Notes: generated from the sequence alone by a model not told the origin. Counted from the first letter of the stretch, positions 1-9,236 are shown. The stretch: DNA of 64,000 nucleotides from Bacteroidota bacterium (GCA_023957335.1 JAMLHC010000003.1:310001-374000); one strand, 5' to 3'. Translations and numbers: made by a program.

Positions 1-197
1 AAGGAATGAGAACAGCACTTTATCTTTTCGTTGACGATGTAGAAGCTGTTCATCAAAGAGCCGTTGACAATGGAGCGAAAATTGAATTTGAACCAGCAGA
101 TATGCCATACGAAGACAGACAATCGGGTATAATTGACCCTTGTGGAAATTATTGGTGGATTTCAAAACGACAAGTAAAAAAGGGTTATCACGAATAA
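1..197 (+). CDS. VOC/glyoxalase-like protein, 3' part only
   Basis: The reading frame is open to the left edge, so the true start lies outside the window. The visible residues DDVEAVHQRAVDNGAKI and the later GIIDPCGNYWWISKR match the second half of a vicinal-oxygen-chelate (glyoxalase/bleomycin-resistance/PhnB-like) beta-alpha-beta-beta-beta module, where the D-P-x-G-N turn and terminal aromatic strand are typical. Such proteins bind a divalent metal or sequester small molecules; the substrate cannot be told from this fragment. It lies directly upstream of the first 131-bp attC-like repeat and would be the gene of the preceding cassette. Family assignment is fairly sure, function is not. Confidence 0.65.
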   Translation, partial: GMRTALYLFVDDVEAVHQRAVDNGAKIEFEPADMPYEDRQSGIIDPCGNYWWISKRQVKKGYHE

Positions 198-224
198 AAA
201 AATACACGAAAACAACAACGAACC

Positions 225-355
225 GCTAACATGGTATTTATAAAAGGCGGGCTGAACGTCATAATTTCAGCGACAGTAATTCTATTAAGCGGTAGTGCAA
301 AGCTTAACTTTTGTACATCTAATCCCGCCCTTCATAAATACCAGAACCGTTATGC
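225..355 (+). repeat. attC-like 131-bp imperfect palindrome, site A
   Basis: It opens with GCTAACATGGTATTTAT and closes with ATAAATACCAGAACCGTTAT, so the outer arms pair. A second pairing of GGCGGG (left) with CCCGCC (right) lies further in, around an unpaired centre of about 75 nt. The AAC ... GTT polarity, size and two-step stem match integron attC sites. The flanks after it carry no gene for 300 nt. The same architecture recurs at 7953, 9106 and 17460 in the same orientation. No integron integrase is visible in the window, so the functional label is inference. Confidence 0.55.
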
Positions 356-664
356 CTCACCCTGAAAGACAAAACGACCGACAATAAACGAACAGAAAAA
401 TGAAAGAACAAATTCCAACGCTTCAGCAAAATCAAAAGAGCTACACCTTTGCGCTCAAAGCCAACCCAATGCAGCACAACTTGTCCCGTGAGTACGGGAT
501 TTGCTTTTGCCCTTTTGCTCAAGGGAAAACATTTTTCAGGTCTGAAACAGATATTTCGTCAAATTTAATAGCGCATTTGACGAATATTATTCTAATTAAG
601 ATATACTCAAAACTCAAATTGAATACCATTTTTACGATAACCGAACAATAATAATTTAAACGAT
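356..664. other. Gene-free leader of the lipoprotein block
   Basis: No convincing gene is seen. The stretch contains an inverted repeat CGTCAAAT (557-564) with ATTTGACG (575-582), which could be an operator or a weak hairpin, then an AT-rich run leading to the lipoprotein start at 665. An 83-codon open frame at 400-651 lacks family features and has composition like the comparable non-coding leader at 9237-9661, so it is not called. Confidence 0.4.
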
Positions 665-1353
665 ATGAAAAATCTAAAATTACTTATTACAGGCGTACTG
701 ACCGCCTGTTTCACAGTCACATTTACAAGCTGCAAAGACAAATGCCCACCCTGCGGCTCTGACTACTTAGAAATTCCCCAAGAAATGAAAGACTGGGGAT
801 TGTTTGAAGAAGGAAGTTGGTGGGTATATAGATTAGCAGAAGACACCACCGTTTTAGATACGGTGAGAGTTGTACCAAATTCATTAACTGATTTTAGGTC
901 AAAAAAGAAAACATGCAGCAAAAACTTTTCACTTGCGATTCCGTGTAGCGAAGCCTTGACATATCGCCTACAACATTCTAATAGAAAATATTTTGGGAAT
1001 TCATTTGACTCTACAAAAACAGTATCATCTGAAATAAATTTATACTATCCGCCAGGGGGGGGGTGTTTCTATATTATTCAAATGGTGGATATGGTGGAGG
1101 TGTTATTTTGGGAATAAACTCAATTGAAATAGGAGAATATTATGGCAATTTTACACTAGTAGATACATTTAGTAATGTAAAATTTAATAATATAAGTATA
1201 AAAAATGGCTTTCACTCAAGTATTGTTACAAATAACTCCTTTAATGGAAATTTAATGAAAGATATTTATTGGGGGAAGAGCGTTGGAATTCTTAAAATGG
1301 TAATTCCACCAAACCAAACTTGGGAACTCATCAATTATGAAGTCAAACAATAA
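665..1353 (+). pseudogene. Lipoprotein paralogue 1, frame broken at a G9 tract (possible phase-variable gene)
   Basis: The protein begins with a lipoprotein signal (charged MKNLKLL, hydrophobic stretch, lipobox-like TFTSC, then KDKCPPCG) and is collinear with the two genes downstream. The frame leaves the homology at a run of nine G (1055-1063) and continues in another frame (from 1063, GINSIEIGEYYGNF... to ...WELINYEVKQ) up to 1353. One more G would restore a single frame reading PPGGGVFLYY, matching the paralogues' PPGEGV and PHGGGV. This could be a sequencing or assembly homopolymer error, a dead gene, or slipped-strand ON/OFF switching. The mature protein is probably outer-membrane anchored and of unknown function; WWVYR and YWGK motifs are conserved among the paralogues. 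Confidence 0.7.
1055..1063 (+). repeat. G9 homopolymer, candidate phase-variation tract
   Basis: Nine consecutive G inside lipoprotein paralogue 1 at the exact point where its frame breaks. Ten G would restore the full-length protein. Long G/C runs are rare in such AT-rich DNA and are the classic substrate of slipped-strand mispairing. Confidence 0.6.
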
Positions 1354-1365
1354 AATACATAAAAC

Positions 1366-2073
1366 ATGAAAAATATAAAATTACTTATTACAGGCGTACT
1401 GACCGCCTATTTCTCAGTCTCATTTACAGGCTGCAAAGACGACTGCCCTCCCTGTGGCTCCGACTACTTGGAAATACCCCAAGAAATGAAAGATTGGGCA
1501 TTGTTTAAGGACGGTAGTTGGTGGGTGTACAGGCTGGCAGAAGACACCACCGTTTTTGATACCGTGCGGGTTTCGCCTAATTCATTAAGGGATTTCAGGT
1601 CAAACAAATCGAAGTGTGAAGACAACAATTCACTATCTACCCAATGTAGTGAAACATTGACCTATGACCTACAACATTCTAATAAACAGTATTTTGGACA
1701 TCTTAATGACTCAGCAAAAAGTGTATCGGATGAGATTAACCTCTATTATCCACCAGGGGAGGGGGTATGTATGCACTATATAAATGGTGCGGCAACAGGG
1801 ACATCAGGCAGAGTTTTCTGTATCGACCCAATTGTTGTTGGAGAAAATTACGGTAGTTTTACTTTAATTGACACATTTAACAATCAAATGTTTAATAATA
1901 TATTTATAAAAAAAGGATTCCATTCAGATAAAACAACTACAAATCCCCCCCCCCCCAATTCATACCAAAGTGTTTACTGGGGTAAAAATATTGGATTGTT
2001 AAAGATCCAAATTACACACTCCAATGGTGAAACTAAAAACTGGGAACTTATCAATTACGAAATCAAACAATAA
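1366..2073 (+). CDS. Lipoprotein paralogue 2 (intact, carries a C12 tract)
   Basis: This 235-residue protein has a lipoprotein signal (MKNIKLLITGVLTAYFSVSF, then TGC as lipobox). It shares with its neighbours the CPPCG motif, the IPQEMKDWALF and GSWWVYRLAEDTTVFDTVR-type blocks, two internal Cys, the LYYPPG loop and the C-terminal WELINYEIKQ. It follows paralogue 1 after 12 nt, indicating one transcript and a tandem duplication. A run of 12 C (1945-1956) encodes four prolines (NPPPPN) in frame, so the gene is ON in this sequence but could shift by slippage. The function is unknown; outer-membrane surface exposure is inferred from lipidation and variability. Confidence 0.8.
   Translation: MKNIKLLITGVLTAYFSVSFTGCKDDCPPCGSDYLEIPQEMKDWALFKDGSWWVYRLAEDTTVFDTVRVSPNSLRDFRSNKSKCEDNNSLSTQCSETLTYDLQHSNKQYFGHLNDSAKSVSDEINLYYPPGEGVCMHYINGAATGTSGRVFCIDPIVVGENYGSFTLIDTFNNQMFNNIFIKKGFHSDKTTTNPPPPNSYQSVYWGKNIGLLKIQITHSNGETKNWELINYEIKQ
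1945..1956 (+). repeat. C12 homopolymer in lipoprotein paralogue 2
   Basis: Twelve consecutive C encode Pro-Pro-Pro-Pro in frame about 40 codons before the stop. A change of one base would truncate or alter the C-terminus. Together with the G9 tract in the adjacent paralogue it suggests a contingency locus. Confidence 0.55.
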
Positions 2074-2086
2074 AACATATAAAAAC

Positions 2087-2785
2087 ATGAAAAAGTTATT
2101 ATTAACAACAATTGCAGGGCTTGGATTTGCCTTGTGCGCTGCCCTGTGGACAGGTTGCAAAGACAAAGACGACTGCCCACCCTGCGGAGACAGCTACAAA
2201 ACCATACCCCAAGAAATGAAAGATTGGGCATTGTTTGAAGAAGGAAGTTGGTGGGTGTATAGATTAGTGGAAGATACTACTGTTTTTGATACAGTAAGAT
2301 TTGTTCCAAATTCAAAAACCTTTTATCTTTCAAACAAATCTAAATGCAGTGATAATAATCCACATTCAGTCTCTTGTAGCGAAACAATCCTATACAGATT
2401 ACAACACTCAAATACAGATTATTTTCCACATCATTCAGATTCAACAAAAGGAAGTTATGATGAAATTATTCTATACTATCCACATGGGGGAGGAGTGGTT
2501 ATAGAGTATAGTGGTTATTACGGAGGTGGTGTTACTTTTGGTATAAATCCGATTCAGATTAATGAATACTATGGAAACTTTAGACTTATTGATACAATTA
2601 ATGATTTTAAAATAAACAACCTAAACATTGTTAAAGCATTTTATTCTAGCACATTGGCAGATACTATTAATACTGTTGAATATATAAGGGATATTTATTG
2701 GGGTAAATCAACCGGGTTATTAAAAACAATTATATATCCAAACTCCCGAACATGGGAGCTTGTCAATTACGAAGTCAAACAATAA
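2087..2785 (+). CDS. Lipoprotein paralogue 3
   Basis: A 232-residue lipoprotein. ATG at 2087 is preferred because it places MKKLLLTTIAGLGFALCAA directly before the lipobox Cys in WTGCKDKDD; an upstream in-frame extension would overlap the previous gene and bury the signal peptide. The body aligns with paralogues 1 and 2 (CPPCG, MKDWALFEEGSWWVYR, ILYYPHGGGV, YWGKSTGLLK, WELVNYEVKQ). Its G-run is interrupted (GGGGGAGGAG), so it lacks the slippery tract. It ends 12 nt before the large metalloprotease gene, whose first 20 or so codons are nearly identical to its own. Function unknown. Confidence 0.8.
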   Translation: MKKLLLTTIAGLGFALCAALWTGCKDKDDCPPCGDSYKTIPQEMKDWALFEEGSWWVYRLVEDTTVFDTVRFVPNSKTFYLSNKSKCSDNNPHSVSCSETILYRLQHSNTDYFPHHSDSTKGSYDEIILYYPHGGGVVIEYSGYYGGGVTFGINPIQINEYYGNFRLIDTINDFKINNLNIVKAFYSSTLADTINTVEYIRDIYWGKSTGLLKTIIYPNSRTWELVNYEVKQ

Positions 2786-2797
2786 AAAACAACTATC

Positions 2798-5700
2798 ATG
2801 AAAAAGTTATTATTAACAACAATTGCAGGGTTTAGATTTGCCTTTTGCGCTGCCCTGTGGGTGGGCAGTAGCCAAAACAATCTTAAAGTTAACGAAGAAA
2901 AGAGTTGCAATGCGCATTGCACACATGAACACAAAAAGCATGAAGATACACGAACAGGAAAGACTAGGTGTATGTTAGAAGAAGGCGAAAATCATTATCT
3001 GACCTATATACATAGTTATGAGAAAGATACGATAGATGGAACATTGGACATAGCAGTTATAATTGAAGCAGAGGACACAAGCTATATTGGTAATGTTTTT
3101 ACTTTTGAGGTGCAAGGTAGCTTTTTTAGCGGAGGAGATATTTTTCACACAAACCGTGACAGTCTGATGCCGGGAGATACGCTTATGTTTCACTTTTCTG
3201 TTAGCTATAACGTAGATTCTGTTCCATTCTATCCTGCGGACTTATACTTTTCTGTTAAGGATAGTTTGAATGGGGACACAACAAGACGAGAGTTTATTTC
3301 CAGAGCCAAGGTCTATTTCACACCATGGAACACTGCAGAGGTTTGGGATTTTGATGATTTTCATGGACTGAATAGAGTTTGGCTTGCAAAAGGAGGGAAC
3401 CCTGAAAGGGTATATATAAACAAAAACAGCCTACCTATTTCTGATATAACAACAGATACCATACCCGATGATGCTTTTTACAGACAAATTGATGGCTTGG
3501 CTTATGCCATTCCATTTATTGAACCCGATACTTTCAATTGGGACTATCCCTATGACACAACAGGTGGGTCTATGATGATTCCAAATGGAAGCAGAAATGT
3601 TGATAGAAGGGCTGATGGATGTGGATGGTGGAGAAGAGATTTTACTGCACGCATTCAAAATTTCAGATTTTTTAGTTGGTACACCCCACCGGGAGGAACA
3701 GCAACACAGGTTTGGTTAAAAAATGCTACAGTAAAAGTATATGTAGATAGGTGGCCATCATCTAAGGTCGCTGATTTGCGAACAGATGATGAAGGGTATA
3801 TTGTGAATGATGAAGGAAATAGAACCGTTGATTTAGAATATTGTGCAGGAAAAAATAGAGGATCTATTGACATGTGGTTTGAAGTGCACATGAACGACCC
3901 GGATGACAAAAATCAACTTAGGGTAAGAATGAATGACAGCCGAAAAAGATCTTATGTTTATGAATTAGAAAAGCGAGGTGTTGGATACAGCGCATCTTAT
4001 CCTGTTGTGAGTGGAACATTTGGAAACAATGCAGGCACATGGTGGGAAAATGAAATACCACTAGAGGATTTAGGACTTACCTACACTTTTTTTGCTTGGG
4101 CTTTTGATTACACCAATAGGGAATTGCAAGGAACAGGACAAGAATTAGGTCCAAATTTGAAAATAAGAGTTTCATCAAATAGTTCTGCCGCAAGGTATGT
4201 ACCTCTTAATGTTCCTAAATCAATAACATTGGGCATGCAAACAAATGAACCAGCTTATATTAGGGAGCGTACTATTTTTCATGAATTTGGACATTATGTT
4301 TTTTATCATTTTCATGGTCATTGGAATTGGTTTTGGACCAATGGCAATCATTCTGGAAGGTTTAATAATGAAAACAGTAAACTTACTATGAGCGAGGGGG
4401 TTGCAAACGGTTTTGCAGGTATTATGAATGAAATGACATGGAGTAGATTAGGGCAAATTTCTAATCAAAGACTTTATCACCAAAGACCCTTTTTTAGAAA
4501 TACAGGAGACGCTATTGCAGATAGAAATCCGAATAATGCAAGACTAAACCACCCCTATTTAAGCGAAAATTACCTTGCTTCTGTTATGCTCGACCTTTGG
4601 GATGGAACGCAAAATTATGCAGCCTATGGAAACACTCAAACCGGACCACAATTGGGGCCAGATAGAAATGATGTTATTGGAGGTATAAACATGGACAATT
4701 TCGAGATGTCGTTCAAAGATATTTGCCGTCCTTTTTGGGAAAACACGGGGGATGTAAATAGTATTGAGGAATATTTTCATTTTCTGATTAAGAATGCTTC
4801 ATGCAATCAACGCCCAGCCATAAGGCGAATTTTTCAGTTTAATTCGGAGAATATTGACGGGACAATAACAAATGCAGGAGATTTTCCAGTTTTTAGTTCC
4901 GATGAAATATTTACAGAAAGAGAGATAACAGCTATAGGTTACGATATTAAAAGCAACGATGAAACCGAAGAGAAAAATCGTGATTTTGACCAGAAAATCA
5001 ATATGCAGGTTATGTCAGGATCTGCTAATTCGTATAATGTTACACGTTTTGTACAATTCATAAGTTCTGCGCCCGTTTGGATTAGATCACACGGTGATGT
5101 TGGGTTGTCAGACAATCACAGGGTAGTAAACAATGCCAGATTACAAATTCACGGGAATGAACCACCAAGGTTTTTCAACAATACACCTGTGAACACTACA
5201 TTCGACCAATTTAATGGTGATATGCAAGTTTCTCTATGCAGTGGAACAAGACTTGAAATAGGAGAAGATGGAATTTTAGAGATCGGGAGTATTTCACCTG
5301 CAAGAGATGCAGATTTTTATATCAAACCAGAGAGTGTTGTTGTTTTAGAAACAGGAGGCGATTTAGTCATCAACAACAACTCCACTTTTATCATAGATGT
5401 AGGAGGTCGTTTAGACATCCACCCCGGAGCAAGAATTGTTTTGAATGGACCTAATGCGGTATTAGAAGTAAAAGGTCAAATCAGGCTGATGCAAAACGCG
5501 GACTTCACGGTTGAAGGAGGAGCGCAGGGATTCGGATACATTAAGTTTCACAAAAACATGAACAACAACCCCAAGCTGCTTGAAGGTTTGGGAAACAACA
5601 ACATCATATTAACAGGTACCGGAACTACGCACAGGTTGATTGAAATTACAGGTAATGAAGGTTGGCAGATTCCGCCCAGTATTACCAATGTGGATATTTC

Positions 5701-7702
5701 TGATTGTAAAATTACACTTGGAGGAGGAAGCAGACTAAACTTGGAAAACAACAACAGGTTTCGCTTGAACAATGTGGATGTAGATAAAATTACATCACTA
5801 CAATCACGCCATAAAGGAATTTATGTTTGGGGCTGGGGTATGTATTCCGAAATTGAAAATGTTACAATAAAAGGAGGAATTCAAGGTTTATTGTATTACC
5901 CCATTCATAGAGACGAACAATTTTCAGATGCCTATTTAAATTCACGAAAAGTTCTTAAAACCCATGTAGTTAAAAACAGCAGGTTTGAAGATAATATAAC
6001 GGGTATTAAAGCTATCAGAGTACCAGTTTGGTTAATTGACAATGAAATTGACGGATATCATACCCACGGGGTAAGGACTTATGGCACGCTCTCCAGAGAT
6101 GTTTATATGGTTAATAATTTAGTAGACAATTCAGGTTCAGGCTCTTCTACTTTAGACACAGGTGTAAGTTTTTGGGGTGGCATTCCCATGACAAATCTGC
6201 TGTTTAGAAAAAATACTGTTTCAGGCAATAGAATTGGTCTTTATGGGTTTCAGACAAGAGTAATTCCGGGATGCAATACAATAGAAAACAACAACCAAAT
6301 TGGCATTACTATGGAAGGCAGGGCCGATTTGTTCATGAACAATGTTTTCAATTTTGGCGGCTACAATACGCTAAACAATAACAATAGCAACATTTTAAGC
6401 CGGTATTGGGGCAGAACATCATTAAACGGGGGTGTAAATTATTTTGACATGGGTACAGGTGTTCAATTTGCGCTATTTGGCAATCTTGTACCTTATGACC
6501 CCATTTCCTATATTGCAAATAATAATGTTTTCAATGTAACCGTTGACCCGTTTTTAAGCCCACCCGTTCATACATGGAGCGATGTAGTAAATTCAGGTAA
6601 AAACGGTTATTTTAAATATGAATACTCGCCAAGCGGATTGCGAAATTTTAGCAACGTAAACATTTTTAACCCTAGTCTTATTGGAAACATGATTACTGCT
6701 GAGTGTGGCAAGACAGATTGGGAAACTGTGCCTGTTTTAACAAATGGCGTACCTCCTGCTTTACCTGTTACTTATCATGATATTGTTGACATGGATAATT
6801 TCCCTGGTGGTAGTTATATAATAGTTACCAATGACTATTGGAATGTACCGATAAAGGATGTGTTGGCTGATTTATATTTAAGAGCAACTGAATTGGATGG
6901 TGAAACCCCTTCTGATATCATTGCATCTTATATTGATATTTTCGAAAATTCATATACTCCTATTGATTCTACACGCGAAATCTTCTACGAATTATACAGC
7001 CAAATGCACGGTAATTTGAGTTATTGGATAAACAGTGGCACGGTAAACACAAGAGTAAATGATACTTTACAGGAGGATAATGTATTTCAACAAATAGCCG
7101 ATTTGATTGATGATTTAATTGAGCAAAGCGCCTCGGATTCCATGCACTTTTTATTTGATAGTGAATTTAATTTGCAAATTGAGAAGATTGAATTAATGCG
7201 CGCTGCATCCAACTATGGCATAGCGCTGAATTTAATAGACAATCTGAAACCTCTTGTATTTTCAGACCCTGCAAAGAATTTTGTACTCACTAAAGTTGAA
7301 TGTATTACACAAGCAGAAAATGAATTGTTTCTTGGCAACTATTCCCCGGATAGCTTACTAATGGTTTTTGGAGAATGTTTAGACCTGTATTTTGATGACC
7401 CATACTTTGATTCAACATCAGGGGAATTAAAAATCAGTTCTCATCAGGAAATTGTACCAAAAAAGGAATCCATTCAAGTATGGCCAAACCCTGCTCAAAA
7501 CGAATTAAACATTAATATTCTTTCAGAGGGTTTGAAGTCTGAATTTGAGATATATAATTTAGTTGGCAATAAAATTATGTCAGGGAATTTGCAAAATGGT
7601 CTACAAACAATTAACTTGAACAGTATTCCAAACGGCTTGTACATTGTGAAAATAAATTCAGGTCAGGAAATTCGAAGTTATAAAATTGTCGTAATGAAGT
7701 AA
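2798..7702 (+). CDS. Large secreted zinc metalloprotease with beta-helix-like region and T9SS sorting domain
   Basis: A 1634-residue exported protein. A signal peptide (MKKLLLTTIAGFRFAFCAA) precedes a beta-rich N-terminal region. HEFGH at residues 495-499 followed by Glu533 in MSEGVANGF fits an HExxH...E gluzincin-type zinc site. Residues from about 760 to 1250 are rich in N, G and V/I spacing with phrases such as NNNSTFIIDVGGRLDI and IENNNQIGITMEG, as in right-handed parallel beta-helix proteins. The last 75 residues (WPNPAQNELNI from 1562, then GLYIVKI, ending IRSYKIVVMK) are a type A T9SS sorting domain. It is probably released or anchored at the cell surface; the substrate is unknown. A hairpin terminator follows. 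Confidence 0.8.
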   Translation: MKKLLLTTIAGFRFAFCAALWVGSSQNNLKVNEEKSCNAHCTHEHKKHEDTRTGKTRCMLEEGENHYLTYIHSYEKDTIDGTLDIAVIIEAEDTSYIGNVFTFEVQGSFFSGGDIFHTNRDSLMPGDTLMFHFSVSYNVDSVPFYPADLYFSVKDSLNGDTTRREFISRAKVYFTPWNTAEVWDFDDFHGLNRVWLAKGGNPERVYINKNSLPISDITTDTIPDDAFYRQIDGLAYAIPFIEPDTFNWDYPYDTTGGSMMIPNGSRNVDRRADGCGWWRRDFTARIQNFRFFSWYTPPGGTATQVWLKNATVKVYVDRWPSSKVADLRTDDEGYIVNDEGNRTVDLEYCAGKNRGSIDMWFEVHMNDPDDKNQLRVRMNDSRKRSYVYELEKRGVGYSASYPVVSGTFGNNAGTWWENEIPLEDLGLTYTFFAWAFDYTNRELQGTGQELGPNLKIRVSSNSSAARYVPLNVPKSITLGMQTNEPAYIRERTIFHEFGHYVFYHFHGHWNWFWTNGNHSGRFNNENSKLTMSEGVANGFAGIMNEMTWSRLGQISNQRLYHQRPFFRNTGDAIADRNPNNARLNHPYLSENYLASVMLDLWDGTQNYAAYGNTQTGPQLGPDRNDVIGGINMDNFEMSFKDICRPFWENTGDVNSIEEYFHFLIKNASCNQRPAIRRIFQFNSENIDGTITNAGDFPVFSSDEIFTEREITAIGYDIKSNDETEEKNRDFDQKINMQVMSGSANSYNVTRFVQFISSAPVWIRSHGDVGLSDNHRVVNNARLQIHGNEPPRFFNNTPVNTTFDQFNGDMQVSLCSGTRLEIGEDGILEIGSISPARDADFYIKPESVVVLETGGDLVINNNSTFIIDVGGRLDIHPGARIVLNGPNAVLEVKGQIRLMQNADFTVEGGAQGFGYIKFHKNMNNNPKLLEGLGNNNIILTGTGTTHRLIEITGNEGWQIPPSITNVDISDCKITLGGGSRLNLENNNRFRLNNVDVDKITSLQSRHKGIYVWGWGMYSEIENVTIKGGIQGLLYYPIHRDEQFSDAYLNSRKVLKTHVVKNSRFEDNITGIKAIRVPVWLIDNEIDGYHTHGVRTYGTLSRDVYMVNNLVDNSGSGSSTLDTGVSFWGGIPMTNLLFRKNTVSGNRIGLYGFQTRVIPGCNTIENNNQIGITMEGRADLFMNNVFNFGGYNTLNNNNSNILSRYWGRTSLNGGVNYFDMGTGVQFALFGNLVPYDPISYIANNNVFNVTVDPFLSPPVHTWSDVVNSGKNGYFKYEYSPSGLRNFSNVNIFNPSLIGNMITAECGKTDWETVPVLTNGVPPALPVTYHDIVDMDNFPGGSYIIVTNDYWNVPIKDVLADLYLRATELDGETPSDIIASYIDIFENSYTPIDSTREIFYELYSQMHGNLSYWINSGTVNTRVNDTLQEDNVFQQIADLIDDLIEQSASDSMHFLFDSEFNLQIEKIELMRAASNYGIALNLIDNLKPLVFSDPAKNFVLTKVECITQAENELFLGNYSPDSLLMVFGECLDLYFDDPYFDSTSGELKISSHQEIVPKKESIQVWPNPAQNELNINILSEGLKSEFEIYNLVGNKIMSGNLQNGLQTINLNSIPNGLYIVKINSGQEIRSYKIVVMK

Positions 7703-7713
7703 TAACCTAATTG

Positions 7714-7750
7714 AATACAGGCTGTTGCGTAAGCAAACGGCCTGTATTTT
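7714..7750 (+). terminator. Hairpin terminator after the metalloprotease gene
   Basis: AATACAGGC (7714-7722) pairs exactly with GCCTGTATT (7740-7748) and is followed by T residues. It sits 12 nt after the stop codon, as expected for an intrinsic terminator of the four-gene lipoprotein/protease unit. The DNA from 7751 to 7952 shows no gene. Confidence 0.6.
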
Positions 7751-7952
7751 ACAAGACGAATTCTTAATGTAAAAGACATTCCATTGTTAAAAAACCAATC
7801 ATAAAAGTTGGCACATTTGCAATTTCGCGCGACTGGTCCCGAACCTACGAGAAGCCCATGCTAAAAATAAAAGTTGCAAAAGAGCCAACAAGCAAATGCA
7901 TCAAAAAAGACACTGAATGAAAACAACAAAGGACAAAAAGGAAGGGCGAAGG

Positions 7953-8083
7953 CATAACACAGCGTTTGGCGCAATGGCTGGGTTTATGGTAAGTTATAGT
8001 TATAAATTTCTAACAAAATCTATTTAAAACTGACAGTTAATACTTCTATAGCAGCCACTGCGCCAAGCGTGAGACCGTTAGCA
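7953..8083 (+). repeat. attC-like 131-bp imperfect palindrome, site B
   Basis: The left arm AGCGTTTGGCGCAATGGCTG (7961-7980) pairs with the right arm GCAGCCACTGCGCCAAGCGT (8051-8070), with few mismatches. The outer triplets are ATAAC on the left and ACCGTTAGC on the right. Length and orientation equal sites A, C and D. The lipoprotein gene at 8090 begins 7 nt after its right end, the usual position of a cassette gene after an attC core site. Confidence 0.6.
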
Positions 8084-8089
8084 GAGATT

Positions 8090-9100
8090 ATGAAAAGACA
8101 GACAGCAATCATATTGACACTTATCTTGACAACATTATTTAGTTGCAAGAATGACAGGAATTTTCCAGAAGTAAAAAAACTATCTGAATATAAAAACACG
8201 CAATTCATTCCGACTTTGGAACATAAAATTTCAAATGAGAAAAATTCGGTTTATTGTGCAACATTACTATTCGCTTGGGACGAAATAAGAAAACAGATTA
8301 ACTCACCTTTGACAATTTCTGACGAGTATTTTGACTTGAAACTGCTCAACAAATCGACTTCTTTCGAAAATGTTTTGAAAAGTAATGAGTATGAAGTTAG
8401 CGGAGAAGTTGACGGAGATTTAATAACTGCACGAGCCGAATTTAATAAATCATTACCCTTTGAACTCAAACTTCAAAGTTTCAAAAACAAGTTGACTTTT
8501 GACGGACAAAAAGTTTCTTCATTTGGCGTTAATGGTTATGACAGTTACGAACAACTAAAAATTGTAAAAATCATTTACTATAAAAACGACAACAATTTTA
8601 TAATTAAACTGCTTCCAAAAGACAAGGAACACGAAATCATTTTGTTCAAGACAGACCAAACTTTCAATTCAATAGCCGAAATGACCAGTGAAATCGAAAA
8701 GCTGACCGAAATCGGAAAGACTGAAAAGAAGAACGAAAAAATAAGTTGGAAGTATTATTACAATGAAGAAGACATAGTAATTATTCCAAAGTTCAATTTT
8801 AACATTGAGACAAATTATACTAATTTAGAAGGTAATAGATTTAGCTCAAATAAACAGAATTTTCAAATAGAAACTGCTTTGCAGAGAACTGCTTTTATTT
8901 TAGACGAAAGCGGTGCAGAAATTGAAAGTGAAGCAGAAATCGCTGTTGCAGTTGAAGAAATTGAAGAAGAATACGAAAAGCCAAAACCTAAAAAAATGGT
9001 TTTCGACAAGCCATTCTTAATTTTAATAAAACGAATAGACGCTAAAAACCCATATTTTGGACTATGGACAACGAACACAGAATTAATGACGAAAGAATAA
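8090..9100 (+). CDS. Putative lipoprotein of unknown function (single-gene cassette)
   Basis: A 336-residue protein. ATG at 8090 gives a lipoprotein signal, MKRQTAIILTLILTTLFSCK, with lipobox Cys19; an in-frame GTG at 8069 would place the start inside repeat B and is disfavoured. The mature part is hydrophilic, with many K/E/N residues, a Glu-rich segment (AEIAVAVEEIEEEYEKPKPK, about 290-310) and a C-terminal FLILIKRIDAKNPYFGLW strand. No family is recognised. The gene fills almost the whole interval between repeats B and C, which is the compact arrangement of an integron gene cassette. Confidence 0.75.
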   Translation: MKRQTAIILTLILTTLFSCKNDRNFPEVKKLSEYKNTQFIPTLEHKISNEKNSVYCATLLFAWDEIRKQINSPLTISDEYFDLKLLNKSTSFENVLKSNEYEVSGEVDGDLITARAEFNKSLPFELKLQSFKNKLTFDGQKVSSFGVNGYDSYEQLKIVKIIYYKNDNNFIIKLLPKDKEHEIILFKTDQTFNSIAEMTSEIEKLTEIGKTEKKNEKISWKYYYNEEDIVIIPKFNFNIETNYTNLEGNRFSSNKQNFQIETALQRTAFILDESGAEIESEAEIAVAVEEIEEEYEKPKPKKMVFDKPFLILIKRIDAKNPYFGLWTTNTELMTKE

Positions 9101-9105
9101 CCTCT

Positions 9106-9236
9106 GCTAACAGCCGTTTTGCAAAAGCGGGGGTTTCGTGCTTCTATGACAGTGAAGTGCTAAATTCAAGCTTTGTGCATCTAATGAAGTTTAGTGCTGA
9201 AAATCCCCGCTTTCGCAAAGCGGCAAAACGTTACCA
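9106..9236 (+). repeat. attC-like 131-bp imperfect palindrome, site C
   Basis: It opens GCTAACAGCCGTTTTGC and closes GCAAAGCGGCAAAACGTTACC. Inner arms AAGCGGGG and CCCCGCTTT also pair. The centre carries AAGTGCTAAATTCAAGCTTTG and TTTAGTGCTGAAA segments also seen in site D. It starts 6 nt after the stop of the preceding lipoprotein gene, exactly as an attC follows its cassette gene. Confidence 0.6.

Noticed and set aside
400..651. 83-codon open frame upstream of the lipoproteins
   Set aside because: No family or signal; composition follows AT-rich non-coding DNA, and it overlaps a hairpin and probable promoter region.
1063..1353. Independent small gene in a shifted frame
   Set aside because: It aligns with the C-terminal half of the paralogous lipoproteins, so it is the frameshifted remainder of the gene starting at 665.
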